A stretch of 59,283 nucleotides of DNA. Source: Methylobacterium sp. J-030. GTDB taxonomy: Bacteria > Pseudomonadota > Alphaproteobacteria > Rhizobiales > Beijerinckiaceae. The position numbers and the translations under genes were made by a program. The DNA is taken from the NCBI RefSeq assembly GCF_022829545.1, contig NZ_JAKSYM010000168.1, forward strand, positions 1-59,283, in the 5' to 3' direction. A model generated the notes under the pieces. That model was not told where the DNA came from, ran no database searches, and saw only the letters and a list, made by a program, of their open reading frames with translations. Positions 7,719-17,711 of the stretch are shown piece after piece; position 1 is the first letter of the stretch; every line of letters starts with the position of its first letter.

Positions 7719-10637
7719 TCATTTCAATTCGCGCCGGATCCGCGCGAGCAGCGCCTGGCTCCGGCGCCGGTGGCGGCGCAGTTCCGCCGCGAGGCTGCGG
7801 GCATCCGGCAGGCCCACGGCCTTGGCGATCTGCCGGGCCGCCGTCTCCGCCGGCTCCGCGGTGGGGTCCGCCATCACCAGCCGCTGCCACTGGTAGACCG
7901 AATCGAGGAACCCGTAGGTCTCGGCGAGGGCGTCGGCCGACTCGGCCGGCAGCAGGCCGCGCGCCGCCGCCCCGCGGAAGACGGCCTCCGCGCCGAGCCC
8001 GATGCAGCCGGGCCAAGCGTGCGCGTGACTCAGCACGATGGCCTGGGCCAGGAAATCAAGGTCGAACAGGGCGCCGGGGGCGAGCTTCAGGTCGTAGGGC
8101 CCGGCATGACCGCGCTCCCGGGCGACGAGCGCCCGCATCGCCCTCGCCTCGGTGCAGACTTGGGCCGGCTCGCGCGGGCGGGCGAGGATCGCGGCGATCT
8201 CGGCCATGACGGCCGCCCCCAGGCCGGCGTCGCCCGCCACGATCCGGGCCCGGGCCAGCGCCATGTGCTCCCACAGCTCCGCCGCCTCGCGGTGATAGGT
8301 GGTGAAGCCGGTGCGCTGCACGGCCGGCGGGCTGTGGCTGCCGTAGGGCCGCAGCCGCAGGTCGACCGCGTAGAGCCGGCCGCGCCGGGTCGCCGTGGTG
8401 AGCGCCGCATGGAGGCGTTGCGCGAGGCGGTTATAGGCCACGACCGCGTCGAGCGGGCGCGGGCCGTCGCTGGTGCGGTCCACGAGGTCGAAATCGTACA
8501 GGAACACGAGGTCGAGGTCGGACCCGGCGCTGAGCTGGCGCGACCCCAGCCGGCCCAGCGCCAGGACGCAGCACCGCCCCTGCGGCACCGCGCCGTGATC
8601 CTGCGCGAAGCGGCGCGCCTCCGCCTCCAGGCTCAGCGCCACCGCCGCGTCGGCCACGGACGCGTAGGCCTCGCCGGCCTGCCGGGGCGTCAGGATGCCC
8701 GAGAGCAGGCGCGCGCCGGTCACGAAATTCATCTGCCGGGTAGCGCCCCGGCAGCGGTCCAGGAACTCCTCGTGGCTCCCCGGCTGCCCGACCAGCGCCC
8801 GGTACTGGGCCCGCACCGCCTCCGGATCCGGGCTCGGCGTGACGAAATCCGGGTCCAGCACGGTGTCGAGGACGTGCGGGCTCTGGCCCACCGTGTCGGC
8901 CAGGCGCGGCGCCGTGCCCAGGATGTCGGCGAACAGGAGCCGCAGCCGCTCGTGCGCGCGCAGGATCGCGAGCAGCTCCGCCACGGCCGGCATCCGCGCG
9001 AAGGCCCGGTCGAGGGCGAGCAGCGCCGCGTCCGGATCGGCGGTGCCGCCGAGCGCCCGCAGCAGGGCCGGCAGCATCCCGGCGAGGATCTCCCGGGCTC
9101 GGCCCGCGCGCAGGGCCGGGCGGCGACCGCGGTGCCAGCCCCGCACGGTCTCCCAGGCGCGCTCGGGCTCGCGGAACCCGAAGGCCGCGAGCCGCGCCAG
9201 GGTCTCGGGCTCCGGCGCCTCGCCCGCGCCGAAGACGAGGCTCGCTTCGGCGGCGGGGTCGTCGGCCTCGAACAGCAGGGCGTAATGGGCCTGGACCCGG
9301 CCGGCCTGATGGAGGAACGCCGCCTCGAAGGCCGCGCGATCGGGAAATCCCGCGAACAGGGCGAGCCCGGTCAGCGCCTCGGGGCCGGTCGGCAGGCGCT
9401 GGGTCTGCTCGTCGCGGACCATCTGGACGCGGTGCTCCAGGGTGCGCAGGAAGCCGTAGGCCTCGGTCAGCTCGTCGCGGGCGCGTCCGTCGATCCAGCC
9501 CGCCGCGGCGAGGCCGTCGAGCATCGCCACGGTGGCGCGGCCCCGTAAGGACGGCTTGCGGCCGCCGAAGACGAGCTGCTGCGTCTGGACGAAGAACTCG
9601 ATCTCCCGGATGCCGCCGCGGCCGATCTTGATGTCGTGGCCGGCGACCGCGAGGGTCTCGTGGCCGCGGACCATGTGGATCTGCCGCTTGAGGGCGTGGA
9701 TCTCGGCGATCGCGGGAAAGTCGAAGTGCCGCCGCCAGATGAACGGCGCGAGGTCCGCGAGGAACGCGTCCCCGGCCGGGATGTCGCCCGCGATCGGCCG
9801 GGCCTTGATGAAGGCGGCGCGCTCCCAGTTCTGGCCCAGCGTCTGGTAGTAGTCGAAGGCGAAGCCCGTCGAGAGCGCCACCGCGGTGGAACCCGGGTCC
9901 GGCCGCAACCGGTAATCGATGCGGTGGACGTAGCCTTCCGGGGTCCGGTCGGACAGGAGCTTCACCAGCCCCTGCGCCAGCTTGACGAAGAACGGTTTCG
10001 GATCGCCGCCGGTCGCGTCCGCCGCGGGGGCGGTCTCGTAGAAGATCACGAGGTCGATGTCGCTCGAATAGTTCAGCTCGCCGCCGCCGAGCTTGCCGAG
10101 CCCCAGGACGATCAGCCCCGATCCGACCTGCGGCGCGTCCGGATCCGGCGGCCGGAACCGCCCAGCCGCCATCCCCTGCCGCAGCAGCGCCTCGGTGGCC
10201 GCGCTCACCGAGGCGTCGGCGAAGTCGGACAGCGCCCGGGTGACGGCCGCGACGTCCCAGCCGCCGCCGAGATCGGCGAGCGCCACGAGGAGCGCGTGCG
10301 CCTCCCGGTTGGCACGCAGCCGCCGGCCGACCTCCGCGAGATCGGGATTCGGGCCGCAGGCGGCGCCGACCGCGCGCTGGCGGGCGATGATGTCGCGGCT
10401 CGCCGCGTCCGGCGGCTGCTCCAGCAGGGCGACGAGGCGCTCCGGCGCCCGCCGGCACGCCTGCCAGAGGAACGGGGAATGGTCGGCAAGACCCAGGAGC
10501 AGATCGCGCACTGCCGGCGTCAGGAAGCCCGGGGGCAGGGCGGGCGCGATCTCGGCGAGCCGGGCCTGCGCGGTGTCCGGATCCGCGACGCGGAGGCGGG
10601 GATTCAGGCTCTGACGCAGGGTAGGGGCGGGCTGCAT
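7719..10637 (-). CDS. glnE: Bifunctional glutamine synthetase adenylyltransferase/adenylyl-removing enzyme
   Basis: A 972-residue protein, normal for GlnE, which adenylylates glutamine synthetase when nitrogen is plentiful and removes the AMP when it is scarce, under PII control. Both nucleotidyltransferase domains are complete: LGLGKLGGGELNYSSDIDLV in the N-terminal half (adenylyl removal) and ALGRLGSRQLSAGSDLDLVF in the C-terminal half (adenylylation). The start is set at MQPAPTLRQS; the frame stays open upstream, but that stretch is low-complexity Arg/Pro/Ala sequence. No neighbour is linked to it. Confidence 0.95.
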   Translation of the reverse strand: MQPAPTLRQSLNPRLRVADPDTAQARLAEIAPALPPGFLTPAVRDLLLGLADHSPFLWQACRRAPERLVALLEQPPDAASRDIIARQRAVGAACGPNPDLAEVGRRLRANREAHALLVALADLGGGWDVAAVTRALSDFADASVSAATEALLRQGMAAGRFRPPDPDAPQVGSGLIVLGLGKLGGGELNYSSDIDLVIFYETAPAADATGGDPKPFFVKLAQGLVKLLSDRTPEGYVHRIDYRLRPDPGSTAVALSTGFAFDYYQTLGQNWERAAFIKARPIAGDIPAGDAFLADLAPFIWRRHFDFPAIAEIHALKRQIHMVRGHETLAVAGHDIKIGRGGIREIEFFVQTQQLVFGGRKPSLRGRATVAMLDGLAAAGWIDGRARDELTEAYGFLRTLEHRVQMVRDEQTQRLPTGPEALTGLALFAGFPDRAAFEAAFLHQAGRVQAHYALLFEADDPAAEASLVFGAGEAPEPETLARLAAFGFREPERAWETVRGWHRGRRPALRAGRAREILAGMLPALLRALGGTADPDAALLALDRAFARMPAVAELLAILRAHERLRLLFADILGTAPRLADTVGQSPHVLDTVLDPDFVTPSPDPEAVRAQYRALVGQPGSHEEFLDRCRGATRQMNFVTGARLLSGILTPRQAGEAYASVADAAVALSLEAEARRFAQDHGAVPQGRCCVLALGRLGSRQLSAGSDLDLVFLYDFDLVDRTSDGPRPLDAVVAYNRLAQRLHAALTTATRRGRLYAVDLRLRPYGSHSPPAVQRTGFTTYHREAAELWEHMALARARIVAGDAGLGAAVMAEIAAILARPREPAQVCTEARAMRALVARERGHAGPYDLKLAPGALFDLDFLAQAIVLSHAHAWPGCIGLGAEAVFRGAAARGLLPAESADALAETYGFLDSVYQWQRLVMADPTAEPAETAARQIAKAVGLPDARSLAAELRRHRRRSQALLARIRRELK

Positions 10638-11068
10638 GGGGCGGACCTCAGCGTCAGGAGCTGGCGGGTCTACGGATCGTCGGAGTCCTGGACCGTCGAC
10701 CACGCGCCCTCCCGCACCCGCGGAGGGTAACGGATTCGCGCTTCCCCGTTGAAGAGGCAAGGCGCCAGCTCCGCGCGTCTCCCTCGCCCGCGGAGCCCGC
10801 ACGGGAGAGCGGACCCGCGCTCCATCGTGCGGCGGCGTCGCCGGCGCGACGCGAATCGGACGCCGCCCGGCCGATCCCGCAATCCCGGTAACGCTTTTCA
10901 AAGGCGAGCGTGGCGTCTATCCGAGCGGACCGGTCGTCGCCCCCGGTCCGAAATGCCGCGCGCGGTATCCGTTGGGCGACGTGTACGCCGGATGCGGCGG
11001 TCGACGAACGGCCGCCAGTCGGGCCCCCGGCCCGCAGACGCCCGAACCAGACCCGCCCGGAGCGCACC
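10638..11068. other. Divergent intergenic region between glnE and chpT
   Basis: About 430 bases carrying the 5' regions of two divergent genes. I see no supported gene in it. It contains a GC-rich segment near 10780-10815 that loosely resembles the dispersed CCTCCCCCGC repeat, and an A/T-richer patch near 10895-10910. No clear -35/-10 pair or CtrA-type TTAA-N7-TTAA site was recognised. Confidence 0.4.
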
Positions 11069-11779
11069 ATGTCGTCCCCGAACTCGCCGACCCTGACCCT
11101 CGACGGCCTCGACCTCGCGGCCCTGCTCTGCTCCCGCGTCTGCCACGACGTGATCAGCCCCGTCGGCGCGATCGTGAACGGGCTCGAGGTCCTGGAGGAC
11201 GACCAGGACGAATCGATGCGCACCTTCGCGCTGGAGCTGATCGGCAAGAGCGCCCGGCAGGCCTCGGCGCGGCTGAAATTCGCCCGGATCGCCTTCGGGG
11301 CCGCGGGATCGGCCGGCGCCTCGATCGACCTCGCCGACGCCGAGAGCGTGGCCAAGGGGATGTTCTCCGACGACAAGACCAAGCTGACCTGGGCCGCCCC
11401 GCAGGCACTGTTCCCCAAGAACAAGGTCAAGCTGCTCCTCAACCTCGTGATGATCGCCACGACGGCCATCCCGCGGGGCGGCGTGATCGACGTCGTGGTC
11501 TCCGGCGACGGCGAGGCGCCGCACTTCGTGCTGAAAGCCAAGGGCTCGCACGCCCGCATCCCCCCGCACGTGGAGGAACTGATGGCCGGCAGCCCCGAGA
11601 GCGGCACGGTCGACGCCCACGGCATCCTGCCGTTCTACGCCGGCCTGGTCGCGCGCGCCGCCGCCATGGATGTTCGATTCGCCATTCAGGATGACGAGGT
11701 GACGATCACGGCCGCGCCGACAGTGATCGAAGCATCCGATGAGGCCTCCGGCACGGGTTCGAACACCACGCACGCCTGA
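11069..11779 (+). CDS. chpT: Histidine phosphotransferase ChpT
   Basis: A 236-residue protein with the degenerate histidine-kinase fold of ChpT. The phosphoacceptor is the His in LLCSRVCHDVISPVGAIVNG; the C-terminal half resembles an ATP-binding domain but lacks usable N and G boxes. In alphaproteobacteria ChpT passes phosphate from the CckA kinase to CtrA and CpdR, controlling cell cycle and motility. Its place just before the chemotaxis operon fits the motility output. A cpdR-like gene is also in this window, at 54.1 kb. ATG at 11069 matches the family N-terminus. Confidence 0.88.
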   Translation: MSSPNSPTLTLDGLDLAALLCSRVCHDVISPVGAIVNGLEVLEDDQDESMRTFALELIGKSARQASARLKFARIAFGAAGSAGASIDLADAESVAKGMFSDDKTKLTWAAPQALFPKNKVKLLLNLVMIATTAIPRGGVIDVVVSGDGEAPHFVLKAKGSHARIPPHVEELMAGSPESGTVDAHGILPFYAGLVARAAAMDVRFAIQDDEVTITAAPTVIEASDEASGTGSNTTHA

Positions 11780-11882
11780 AAATCTGAAAAACTCCGGCGC
11801 GGAGGTGGAACTGAAACGCTTCCCTAACCGCGCCCGAGTAAGTACGGTGCGCGAGACCTTCTTCCGGTAACGAGTTGCGCCT

Positions 11883-14597
11883 ATGGACGACCTGCTTCGC
11901 GAGTTCCTGACTGAGAGCGGCGAGCATCTCGACACCGTCGATGCAGAACTCGTCCGGTTCGAACAGGATCCGAATAACGAGACGATCCTGCGGAACATCT
12001 TCCGATTAGTCCACACGATCAAAGGAACGTGCGGATTTCTCGGACTTCCGCGCCTCGAAGCCTTGGCGCACGCGGCCGAGACCTTGATGGGTCGGTTCCG
12101 GGACGGGCTGCCCGCCACCTCCGCCTCGGTGACGCTGATCCTGCTGACCCTGGACCGGCTGAAGGAGATCCTGGCCGATCTGGAGGCCACCGGCACCGAG
12201 CCTGCGGGGTCGGACGACGACCTCATTTCCGCCCTCGAGCGGATGGCCGAGGGCGCGCCCGAGGCGTCCGAGCCGGAGCCGGCGGCGCCCCCGCCGCCGC
12301 CCGAGCCGGTGCTGCCCGAGCCGGTGGCCCGCGAACTCAAGCCCGGCGAGGTGTCCCTCGACGACCTGGAGGCCGCCTTCCTGGCGGCGCCGGGACCGGA
12401 CGAATCGGCTTTCGCGGCGGCCCCGGCACCCCAGCCTGCTTCTGCTCCCGCCCCCAAGGCGGGCGCGGCGCCGGTCGAGGCGGCCGAGGCCGAGCCGGCG
12501 CGCGCCGAGAGGGCCGAGGGCGGCGGCGGCGAGGGTGAGGCCACCACGGCCGCCAAGAACAACCAGACGATCCGCGTGAGCGTCGACACGCTCGAGCACC
12601 TGATGACGATGGTCTCGGAGCTGGTGCTGACCCGCAATCAGCTCCTCGAGATCGCCCGCCGGCACGAGGATTCGAGCTACAAGGTCCCGCTGCAGCGCCT
12701 GTCCCACGTGACGGCCGAGCTGCAGGACGGCGTGATGAAGACGCGCATGCAGCCGATCGGCAATGCGTGGCAGAAGCTGCCGCGGGTCGTGCGCGACCTC
12801 TCGGCGGAACTCGGCAAGCAGATCGAACTCGTGATGGTCGGGGCGGAGACCGAGCTCGACCGGCAGGTCCTTGAGGTGATCAAGGATCCGCTGACCCACA
12901 TGGTCCGCAACTCGGCCGATCACGGCCTCGAATCGACGGCCGAGCGCGTGGCGGCGGGCAAGCCCGCCCGCGGCACGATCCGGCTCGCCGCCTACCACGA
13001 GGGCGGCACGATCACGATCGAGATCGCCGACGACGGCAAGGGCCTGAACCTCGCGGCGATCCGCCAGAAGGCGGTGCAGCGCGGGCTCGCCTCCCAGGCC
13101 GACGTCGACCGGATGACCGACGCGCAGGTCGCCAAGTTCATCTTCGATGCGGGCTTCTCCACGGCGGCGGCGGTCACCTCGGTCTCGGGCCGCGGCGTCG
13201 GCATGGATGTGGTCAAGACCAACATCGAGACCATCGGCGGCCTGATCGACATCGCCACCACGGCGGGCCGGGGCACCACCTTCACCATCAAGATCCCGCT
13301 GACGCTGGCCATCGTGGCGGCGCTGATCGTGCGCGCCGGCGAGCACCGCTTCGCCCTGCCGCAGGTGGCGGTGCTCGAACTGGTGCGGGTCGATGCCGGG
13401 GCGCAGCGGGTCGAGCGGATCAACGGCGCGCCGGTGCTGCGCCTGCGCGAGCGGCTGCTGCCGATCGTCTCGCTCACCGGTCTGCTCGGGCAGGATGCGG
13501 CCGGGACCGAGACGGAGCAGGCCGGCTTCGTGGTGGTTGCCCAGGTCGGGCGCGAGCGCTTCGGCATCCTCGTCGACGAGGTCTTCCACACGGAGGAGAT
13601 CGTCGTGAAGCCGATGTCGGTGAAGCTGCGGCACATCCCGATGTTTGCCGGCAACACGATCCTCGGCGACGGCGCCGTGGTGCTGATCGTCGATCCCAAC
13701 GGCGTCGCCCGGCAGGTGGCGCAGGGCAGCCAGGGCAGCGGCGGCCACGCGGATGCCGACGACGACGCGGCGAACGAGGTGGCGGATTCCAAGACCACGC
13801 TCCTGGTGTTCAAGGGCGGCCAGGGCAGCTTCAAGGCGGTGCCGCTGTCGCTGGTCACCCGCCTTGAGGAGATCGAGTGCGCCAAGGTCGAGTGGCTGGG
13901 CGGCCGCGCGCTGATCCAGTACCGCGGGCGCCTGATGCCGCTGGTCCCGGCCGATCCGGGCATCACGATCAAGTCGGAGGGGACCCAGGCCCTGGTGGTG
14001 TTCTCCGACGGCGAGCGCGCCATGGGCCTGGTGGTCGACGAGATCGTCGACATCGTGGAGGAGCGCCTCGACATCGAGATCGCGGCCGACCGCTCGGACC
14101 TGATCGGCTCGGCGGTGCTGCGGGGCCGGGCGACCGACATCATCAACATCGCCCATTTCCTGCCGCTCGCCTACGACGACTGGGCGCGCGGCCTGAAGCG
14201 GCCCGAGCAGTTCTCCACGATCCTGCTGGTCGACGATTCGGCCTTCTTCCGCGACATGCTGACCCCGGTGCTGAAGGCGGGCGGCTATCAGGTGGTCACG
14301 GCCGCGAGCGCGGAGGCGGCGCTCAGCACGCTCCAGTCCGATCAGCGGATCGAGGTGGTGGTCACCGATCTGGAGATGCCGGGCCGCAGCGGCTTCGACC
14401 TCGTAGCCGCGATGCGCCGGGCCGAGCCGCGGGTCGCCGGCCTTCCGGTGATCGGCCTCACCGGGGCGATCGGCGCCGACGCGGTGGAGCGGGCCCGGGC
14501 CCTGGCGATCACCGATCTCGTGGCGAAGTTCGATCGGGCCGGTCTGATCTCGGCGCTGGCCGAGCTCGGCGCCGAGACGGTCTCGAAGGCGGCCTGA
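11883..14597 (+). CDS. cheA: Chemotaxis histidine kinase CheA with C-terminal receiver
   Basis: A 904-residue hybrid CheA. Order: HPt domain with His44 (VHTIKGTCG), an Ala/Pro/Glu-rich linker (about 115-215), the dimerisation helix (HLMTMVSELVLTRNQ), HATPase with HMVRNSADHG, DDGKGL and GRGVGMDVVK, two CheW-like segments, and a receiver domain (about 775-895, DDSAFFRD and VVVTDLEMPG). The fused receiver may act as a phosphate sink or an adaptation element. It is the first gene of a cheA-cheW-cheY-cheB-cheR operon, all on the same strand with short gaps. No methyl-accepting receptor gene is in the window. Confidence 0.95.
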   Translation: MDDLLREFLTESGEHLDTVDAELVRFEQDPNNETILRNIFRLVHTIKGTCGFLGLPRLEALAHAAETLMGRFRDGLPATSASVTLILLTLDRLKEILADLEATGTEPAGSDDDLISALERMAEGAPEASEPEPAAPPPPPEPVLPEPVARELKPGEVSLDDLEAAFLAAPGPDESAFAAAPAPQPASAPAPKAGAAPVEAAEAEPARAERAEGGGGEGEATTAAKNNQTIRVSVDTLEHLMTMVSELVLTRNQLLEIARRHEDSSYKVPLQRLSHVTAELQDGVMKTRMQPIGNAWQKLPRVVRDLSAELGKQIELVMVGAETELDRQVLEVIKDPLTHMVRNSADHGLESTAERVAAGKPARGTIRLAAYHEGGTITIEIADDGKGLNLAAIRQKAVQRGLASQADVDRMTDAQVAKFIFDAGFSTAAAVTSVSGRGVGMDVVKTNIETIGGLIDIATTAGRGTTFTIKIPLTLAIVAALIVRAGEHRFALPQVAVLELVRVDAGAQRVERINGAPVLRLRERLLPIVSLTGLLGQDAAGTETEQAGFVVVAQVGRERFGILVDEVFHTEEIVVKPMSVKLRHIPMFAGNTILGDGAVVLIVDPNGVARQVAQGSQGSGGHADADDDAANEVADSKTTLLVFKGGQGSFKAVPLSLVTRLEEIECAKVEWLGGRALIQYRGRLMPLVPADPGITIKSEGTQALVVFSDGERAMGLVVDEIVDIVEERLDIEIAADRSDLIGSAVLRGRATDIINIAHFLPLAYDDWARGLKRPEQFSTILLVDDSAFFRDMLTPVLKAGGYQVVTAASAEAALSTLQSDQRIEVVVTDLEMPGRSGFDLVAAMRRAEPRVAGLPVIGLTGAIGADAVERARALAITDLVAKFDRAGLISALAELGAETVSKAA

Positions 14598-14646
14598 TCC
14601 CGCCGCCCGCCCCAAATCGATCGAATCGATCATCCGGAGAGTTCCG

Positions 14647-15174
14647 ATGCAGGCAGCCAATGCCAACGCCACCGGCGCGAATGGCGCCACCACCAACGGC
14701 GCCGAGACCGGCGCCACCGACGACTTCGTGACGGTCTATGTCGGCGAGACCCTGTTCGGGCTGGCGATCGAGCGGGTCCACGACGTGTTCGTGCCCTCGG
14801 GGGTGACGCCTGTGCCGCTCGCGCCGGCCGAGATCGTCGGCCTCCTGAACCTGCGCGGCCGCGTGGTCACCGCCATGAGCCTGCGCCGGCGCCTGGGCCT
14901 GCCCGACGCGCCGGACGAGGCGGACGGCGCGAAGGCCAGTCCGAAGATGGCGATCGGGCTGGAGCAGGCGGGCGAGACCTTCGCCCTCGTGGTCGACGGG
15001 GTCGGCGAGGTGCTGAAGCTTGGCGCCGACAGCCGGGAGGCGGTGCCGATCAACCTCGATCCGCGCTTCCGCAACCTCGCCACCTGCGTCCACCGGCTCG
15101 ACGGGCGCCTGCTGGTGATCCTGGACGTGGACGCGCTCCTCGGCTTCACGGCTGCCGGCGCCAAGGCGGCTTGA
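14647..15174 (+). CDS. cheW: Chemotaxis adaptor CheW
   Basis: A 175-residue CheW with a low-complexity Asn/Ala/Thr/Gly N-terminal tail of about 25 residues. The adaptor domain is recognisable by FVTVYVGETLFGLAIERV, EIVGLLNLRGRVVTAMSLR and LVVDGVGEVL. It couples chemoreceptors to CheA at the inner membrane. A GGAGAG site lies just before the ATG. It is followed after 11 bases by cheY. Confidence 0.93.
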   Translation: MQAANANATGANGATTNGAETGATDDFVTVYVGETLFGLAIERVHDVFVPSGVTPVPLAPAEIVGLLNLRGRVVTAMSLRRRLGLPDAPDEADGAKASPKMAIGLEQAGETFALVVDGVGEVLKLGADSREAVPINLDPRFRNLATCVHRLDGRLLVILDVDALLGFTAAGAKAA

Positions 15175-15185
15175 GGGAGGGGGCG

Positions 15186-15578
15186 ATGAAGGCGCCGCAC
15201 GAGACCAACTGCCTGGTCGTGGACGATTCCGCGGTGATCCGGAAGGTCGCCCGCCGGATCATCGAGGATCTCGGCATGAACGTCAGCGAGGCCGAGGACG
15301 GCAACGCCGCCCTGGAAGCCTGCGCGGCACACATGCCGGACGCGATCCTGCTCGATTGGAACATGCCGAACATGGACGGCTACGCCTTCCTCCAGGCCCT
15401 GCGCCGGAGCGAGGGGGGCGAGGTGCCGAAGGTCCTGTTCTGCACCACCGAGAACGACATCGGCGCCATCGCCCGCGCGCTGCGGGCGGGGGCGGACGAG
15501 TACATCATGAAGCCCTTCGACCGCGACATCCTGACCGCCAAGCTCGAACAGGTCGGGCTCGTGGCCGACGCGGCCTGA
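15186..15578 (+). CDS. cheY: Chemotaxis response regulator CheY
   Basis: A 130-residue single receiver domain: acidic pair in VVDDSAVIRK, phosphoacceptor Asp in AILLDWNMPNMDG, Thr in CTTEND and Lys in YIMKPFD. When phosphorylated by CheA it should bind the flagellar motor switch. The ATG at 15186 has a GGGAGGGGG ribosome site and gives the normal length; a TTG at 15171 in the same frame lies inside that site and was not used. Confidence 0.93.
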   Translation: MKAPHETNCLVVDDSAVIRKVARRIIEDLGMNVSEAEDGNAALEACAAHMPDAILLDWNMPNMDGYAFLQALRRSEGGEVPKVLFCTTENDIGAIARALRAGADEYIMKPFDRDILTAKLEQVGLVADAA

Positions 15579-15636
15579 TCCTCTCGCGCACCACATCTGT
15601 ACCCGCATCCGCGGCCCCGTACCCGAGGCAAGCACC

Positions 15637-16842
15637 ATGGCCCTGAGCCCCGCGGTCGCACCGCTGCGCACGCCGCCGAACCAGAGCACGACCGGTTCCG
15701 CCGCGACGATCCGGGTCCTGGTGGCCGATGATTCCGCCGTCGTGCGCGGCCTCGTGGCCCGCTGGATCGGCGAGGCGGGCTTCGAGCTCGTCGGCACGGC
15801 CTCGAACGGCCGGATCGCCATCGAGATGATCGCCAAGCACGACCCCGACGTGGTCCTGCTCGACATCGAGATGCCGGAACTCGACGGCACCACGGCGCTG
15901 CCGCGCATGCTCGCCATGAGTCCGAGCGTGCAGGTCGTGATGATGTCGACGCTGACCACGCGCAACGCCGACATCTCGCTGCGATGCTTGGCCCTCGGGG
16001 CGGTGGACTACATCGCCAAGCCCGAGAGCAGCCGCGGCGTCACCACGTCGGACGTGTTCCGGGCGGAGCTGATCGAGCGGGTGCGCGTGTTCGGCGCGGC
16101 CCGGGCCCGGACCCGCCGGCCGGTCTCCGCGCCCGCGCCGGCGGCCCATCCGGCGCCCGCCGCCCACGCCCCCGCGCCGGCGGCCCACGCGGTACCGGCG
16201 GCGGCGCGCCCGGCGACCCCCTTCACCCTGCGGCCGAAGGTCCGCGCCCGCACGGCGCCCCGCGCCCTGCTGATCGGCTCCTCCACGGGCGGGCCGCGGG
16301 CGGTGGGCGAGATGCTGGAGGGGATCGGCGCGGCGGCGCTCCGCCGGCTCCCGGTGCTGATCGTGCAGCACATGCCGCCGATCTTCACCGCGGTGTTCGC
16401 CGAGCACCTCACCACCCGCACCGGCGTCCAGGCCGCCGAGGGCAAGCCCGACGAGCGGATCGAGCCGGGCCGCATCTACGTCGCCCCGGGCGGCCGCCAC
16501 ATGGGCCTCGCCGCGGGTCCGAACGGCCCGACCATCAAGCTCACAGACGGGCCGCCGGTGAATTTCTGCCGGCCCGCGGTCGACGTTCTGTTCAAGGACG
16601 CGGCGGTCGTGTTCGGCGCCGCCACCGCCACCGTGATCCTCACCGGCATGGGCTCGGACGGCACCAACGGCGCCCGGGCGCTGACGGAGGCCGGCGGCCC
16701 GGTGCTCGCCCAGGACGAGGCCACCAGCACGGTCTGGGGCATGCCGGGCAGCGTCGCCCGGGCCGGCCTTGCCGAGGCGGTCCTGCCGCTGTCCGAACTC
16801 GCGACGGCGCTGCGCGCCATGATCACGGGTCAGGCGGCATGA
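15637..16842 (+). CDS. cheB: Chemotaxis protein-glutamate methylesterase CheB
   Basis: A 401-residue CheB. N-terminal receiver with VADDSAVVRG and VVLLDIEMPELDG, an Ala/Pro/His linker of repeated APAAH units (about residues 165-190), then the methylesterase domain with catalytic Ser in IGSSTGGPRAV, His in VQHMPPIFT and Asp in GMGSDGTNGA. It demethylates or deamidates chemoreceptors for adaptation. Its stop overlaps the cheR start as ATGA. Confidence 0.95.
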   Translation: MALSPAVAPLRTPPNQSTTGSAATIRVLVADDSAVVRGLVARWIGEAGFELVGTASNGRIAIEMIAKHDPDVVLLDIEMPELDGTTALPRMLAMSPSVQVVMMSTLTTRNADISLRCLALGAVDYIAKPESSRGVTTSDVFRAELIERVRVFGAARARTRRPVSAPAPAAHPAPAAHAPAPAAHAVPAAARPATPFTLRPKVRARTAPRALLIGSSTGGPRAVGEMLEGIGAAALRRLPVLIVQHMPPIFTAVFAEHLTTRTGVQAAEGKPDERIEPGRIYVAPGGRHMGLAAGPNGPTIKLTDGPPVNFCRPAVDVLFKDAAVVFGAATATVILTGMGSDGTNGARALTEAGGPVLAQDEATSTVWGMPGSVARAGLAEAVLPLSELATALRAMITGQAA

Positions 16843-17711
16843 CCGAGCTCGAATTCGAATTCCTGCGCGGCTTCCTCAAGCAGCGCTCCGGCCTCGCGCT
16901 GACCGCCGAGAAGCGCTACCTCGTCGAGAGCCGGCTGACCCCGATCTGCCGCCGCTACGGGCTCGGGAGCCTCGGCGAGCTGATCGGCGCGCTCAAGCTC
17001 GGCCGGGTCGCCGCGATGGAGCGGGACGTGGTCGAGGCGATGACCACGAACGAGACCTTCTTCTTCCGCGATCGGATCCCGTTCGACCTGTTCCGCGACA
17101 CGCTGCTGCCGGAGGCGCTGCTGCGCAACGCCAGCCGGCGCCGGCTGCGGATCTGGTGCGCGGCCTCCTCGACGGGCCAGGAGCCGTACTCGCTGGCGAT
17201 GCTGCTGCAGGAGGCGGCGCCGCGGATGGCCGGCTGGCAGGTCGAGATCGTGGCGACCGACCTCTCGACCGAGGTGATCGAGAAGGCCAAGGCCGGGATC
17301 TACAGCCATTTCGAGGTCCAGCGCGGCCTGCCGGTGCAGTGGCTGATCAAGTACTTCACGCAAGTGGGCGAGCAGTGGCAGATCGCCCAGAGCCTGCGCA
17401 GCATGGTGGATTACCGCCAGCTCAACCTGCTGCACAGCTTCGCGACGCTCGGCCAGTTCGACATCATCTACTGCCGCAACGTGCTGATCTACTTCGATGC
17501 GCCGACCAAGTCGGACGTCCTGGCGCGGCTCGCCGCCCAGCTCGCCCCGGAGGGGGCGCTGCTGCTCGGCGCGGCGGAGACGGTGATCGGCCTGACCGAC
17601 CGGCTCGCGCCCCATCCGAAGCATCGCGGCCTCTACGCGCACGCCGCACCGGCGGCGCGCCTGGGTGAGACGGCGGCGATACCACCGCTGCGGGTGGCGG
17701 CCAGCGTCTGA
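16839..17711 (+). CDS. cheR: Chemotaxis protein methyltransferase CheR
   Basis: A 290-residue CheR: N-terminal helical domain FLKQRSGLALTAEKRYL, TTNETFFFRD, the SAM-binding IWCAASSTGQEPYSLAM, and FDIIYCRNVLIYFD. It methylates receptor glutamates with S-adenosylmethionine, opposing CheB. Translation is coupled to cheB through a 4-base overlap. It is the last gene of the operon; a GCTGCC/GGCAGC hairpin at 17728-17750 follows but has no T-run. Confidence 0.95.
   Translation: MTELEFEFLRGFLKQRSGLALTAEKRYLVESRLTPICRRYGLGSLGELIGALKLGRVAAMERDVVEAMTTNETFFFRDRIPFDLFRDTLLPEALLRNASRRRLRIWCAASSTGQEPYSLAMLLQEAAPRMAGWQVEIVATDLSTEVIEKAKAGIYSHFEVQRGLPVQWLIKYFTQVGEQWQIAQSLRSMVDYRQLNLLHSFATLGQFDIIYCRNVLIYFDAPTKSDVLARLAAQLAPEGALLLGAAETVIGLTDRLAPHPKHRGLYAHAAPAARLGETAAIPPLRVAASV

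Noticed and set aside
11808..11835. GGAAC upstream of cheA as EcfG promoter -35
   Set aside because: No CGTT at 16-17 bases downstream; the sequence there is CCGCG.
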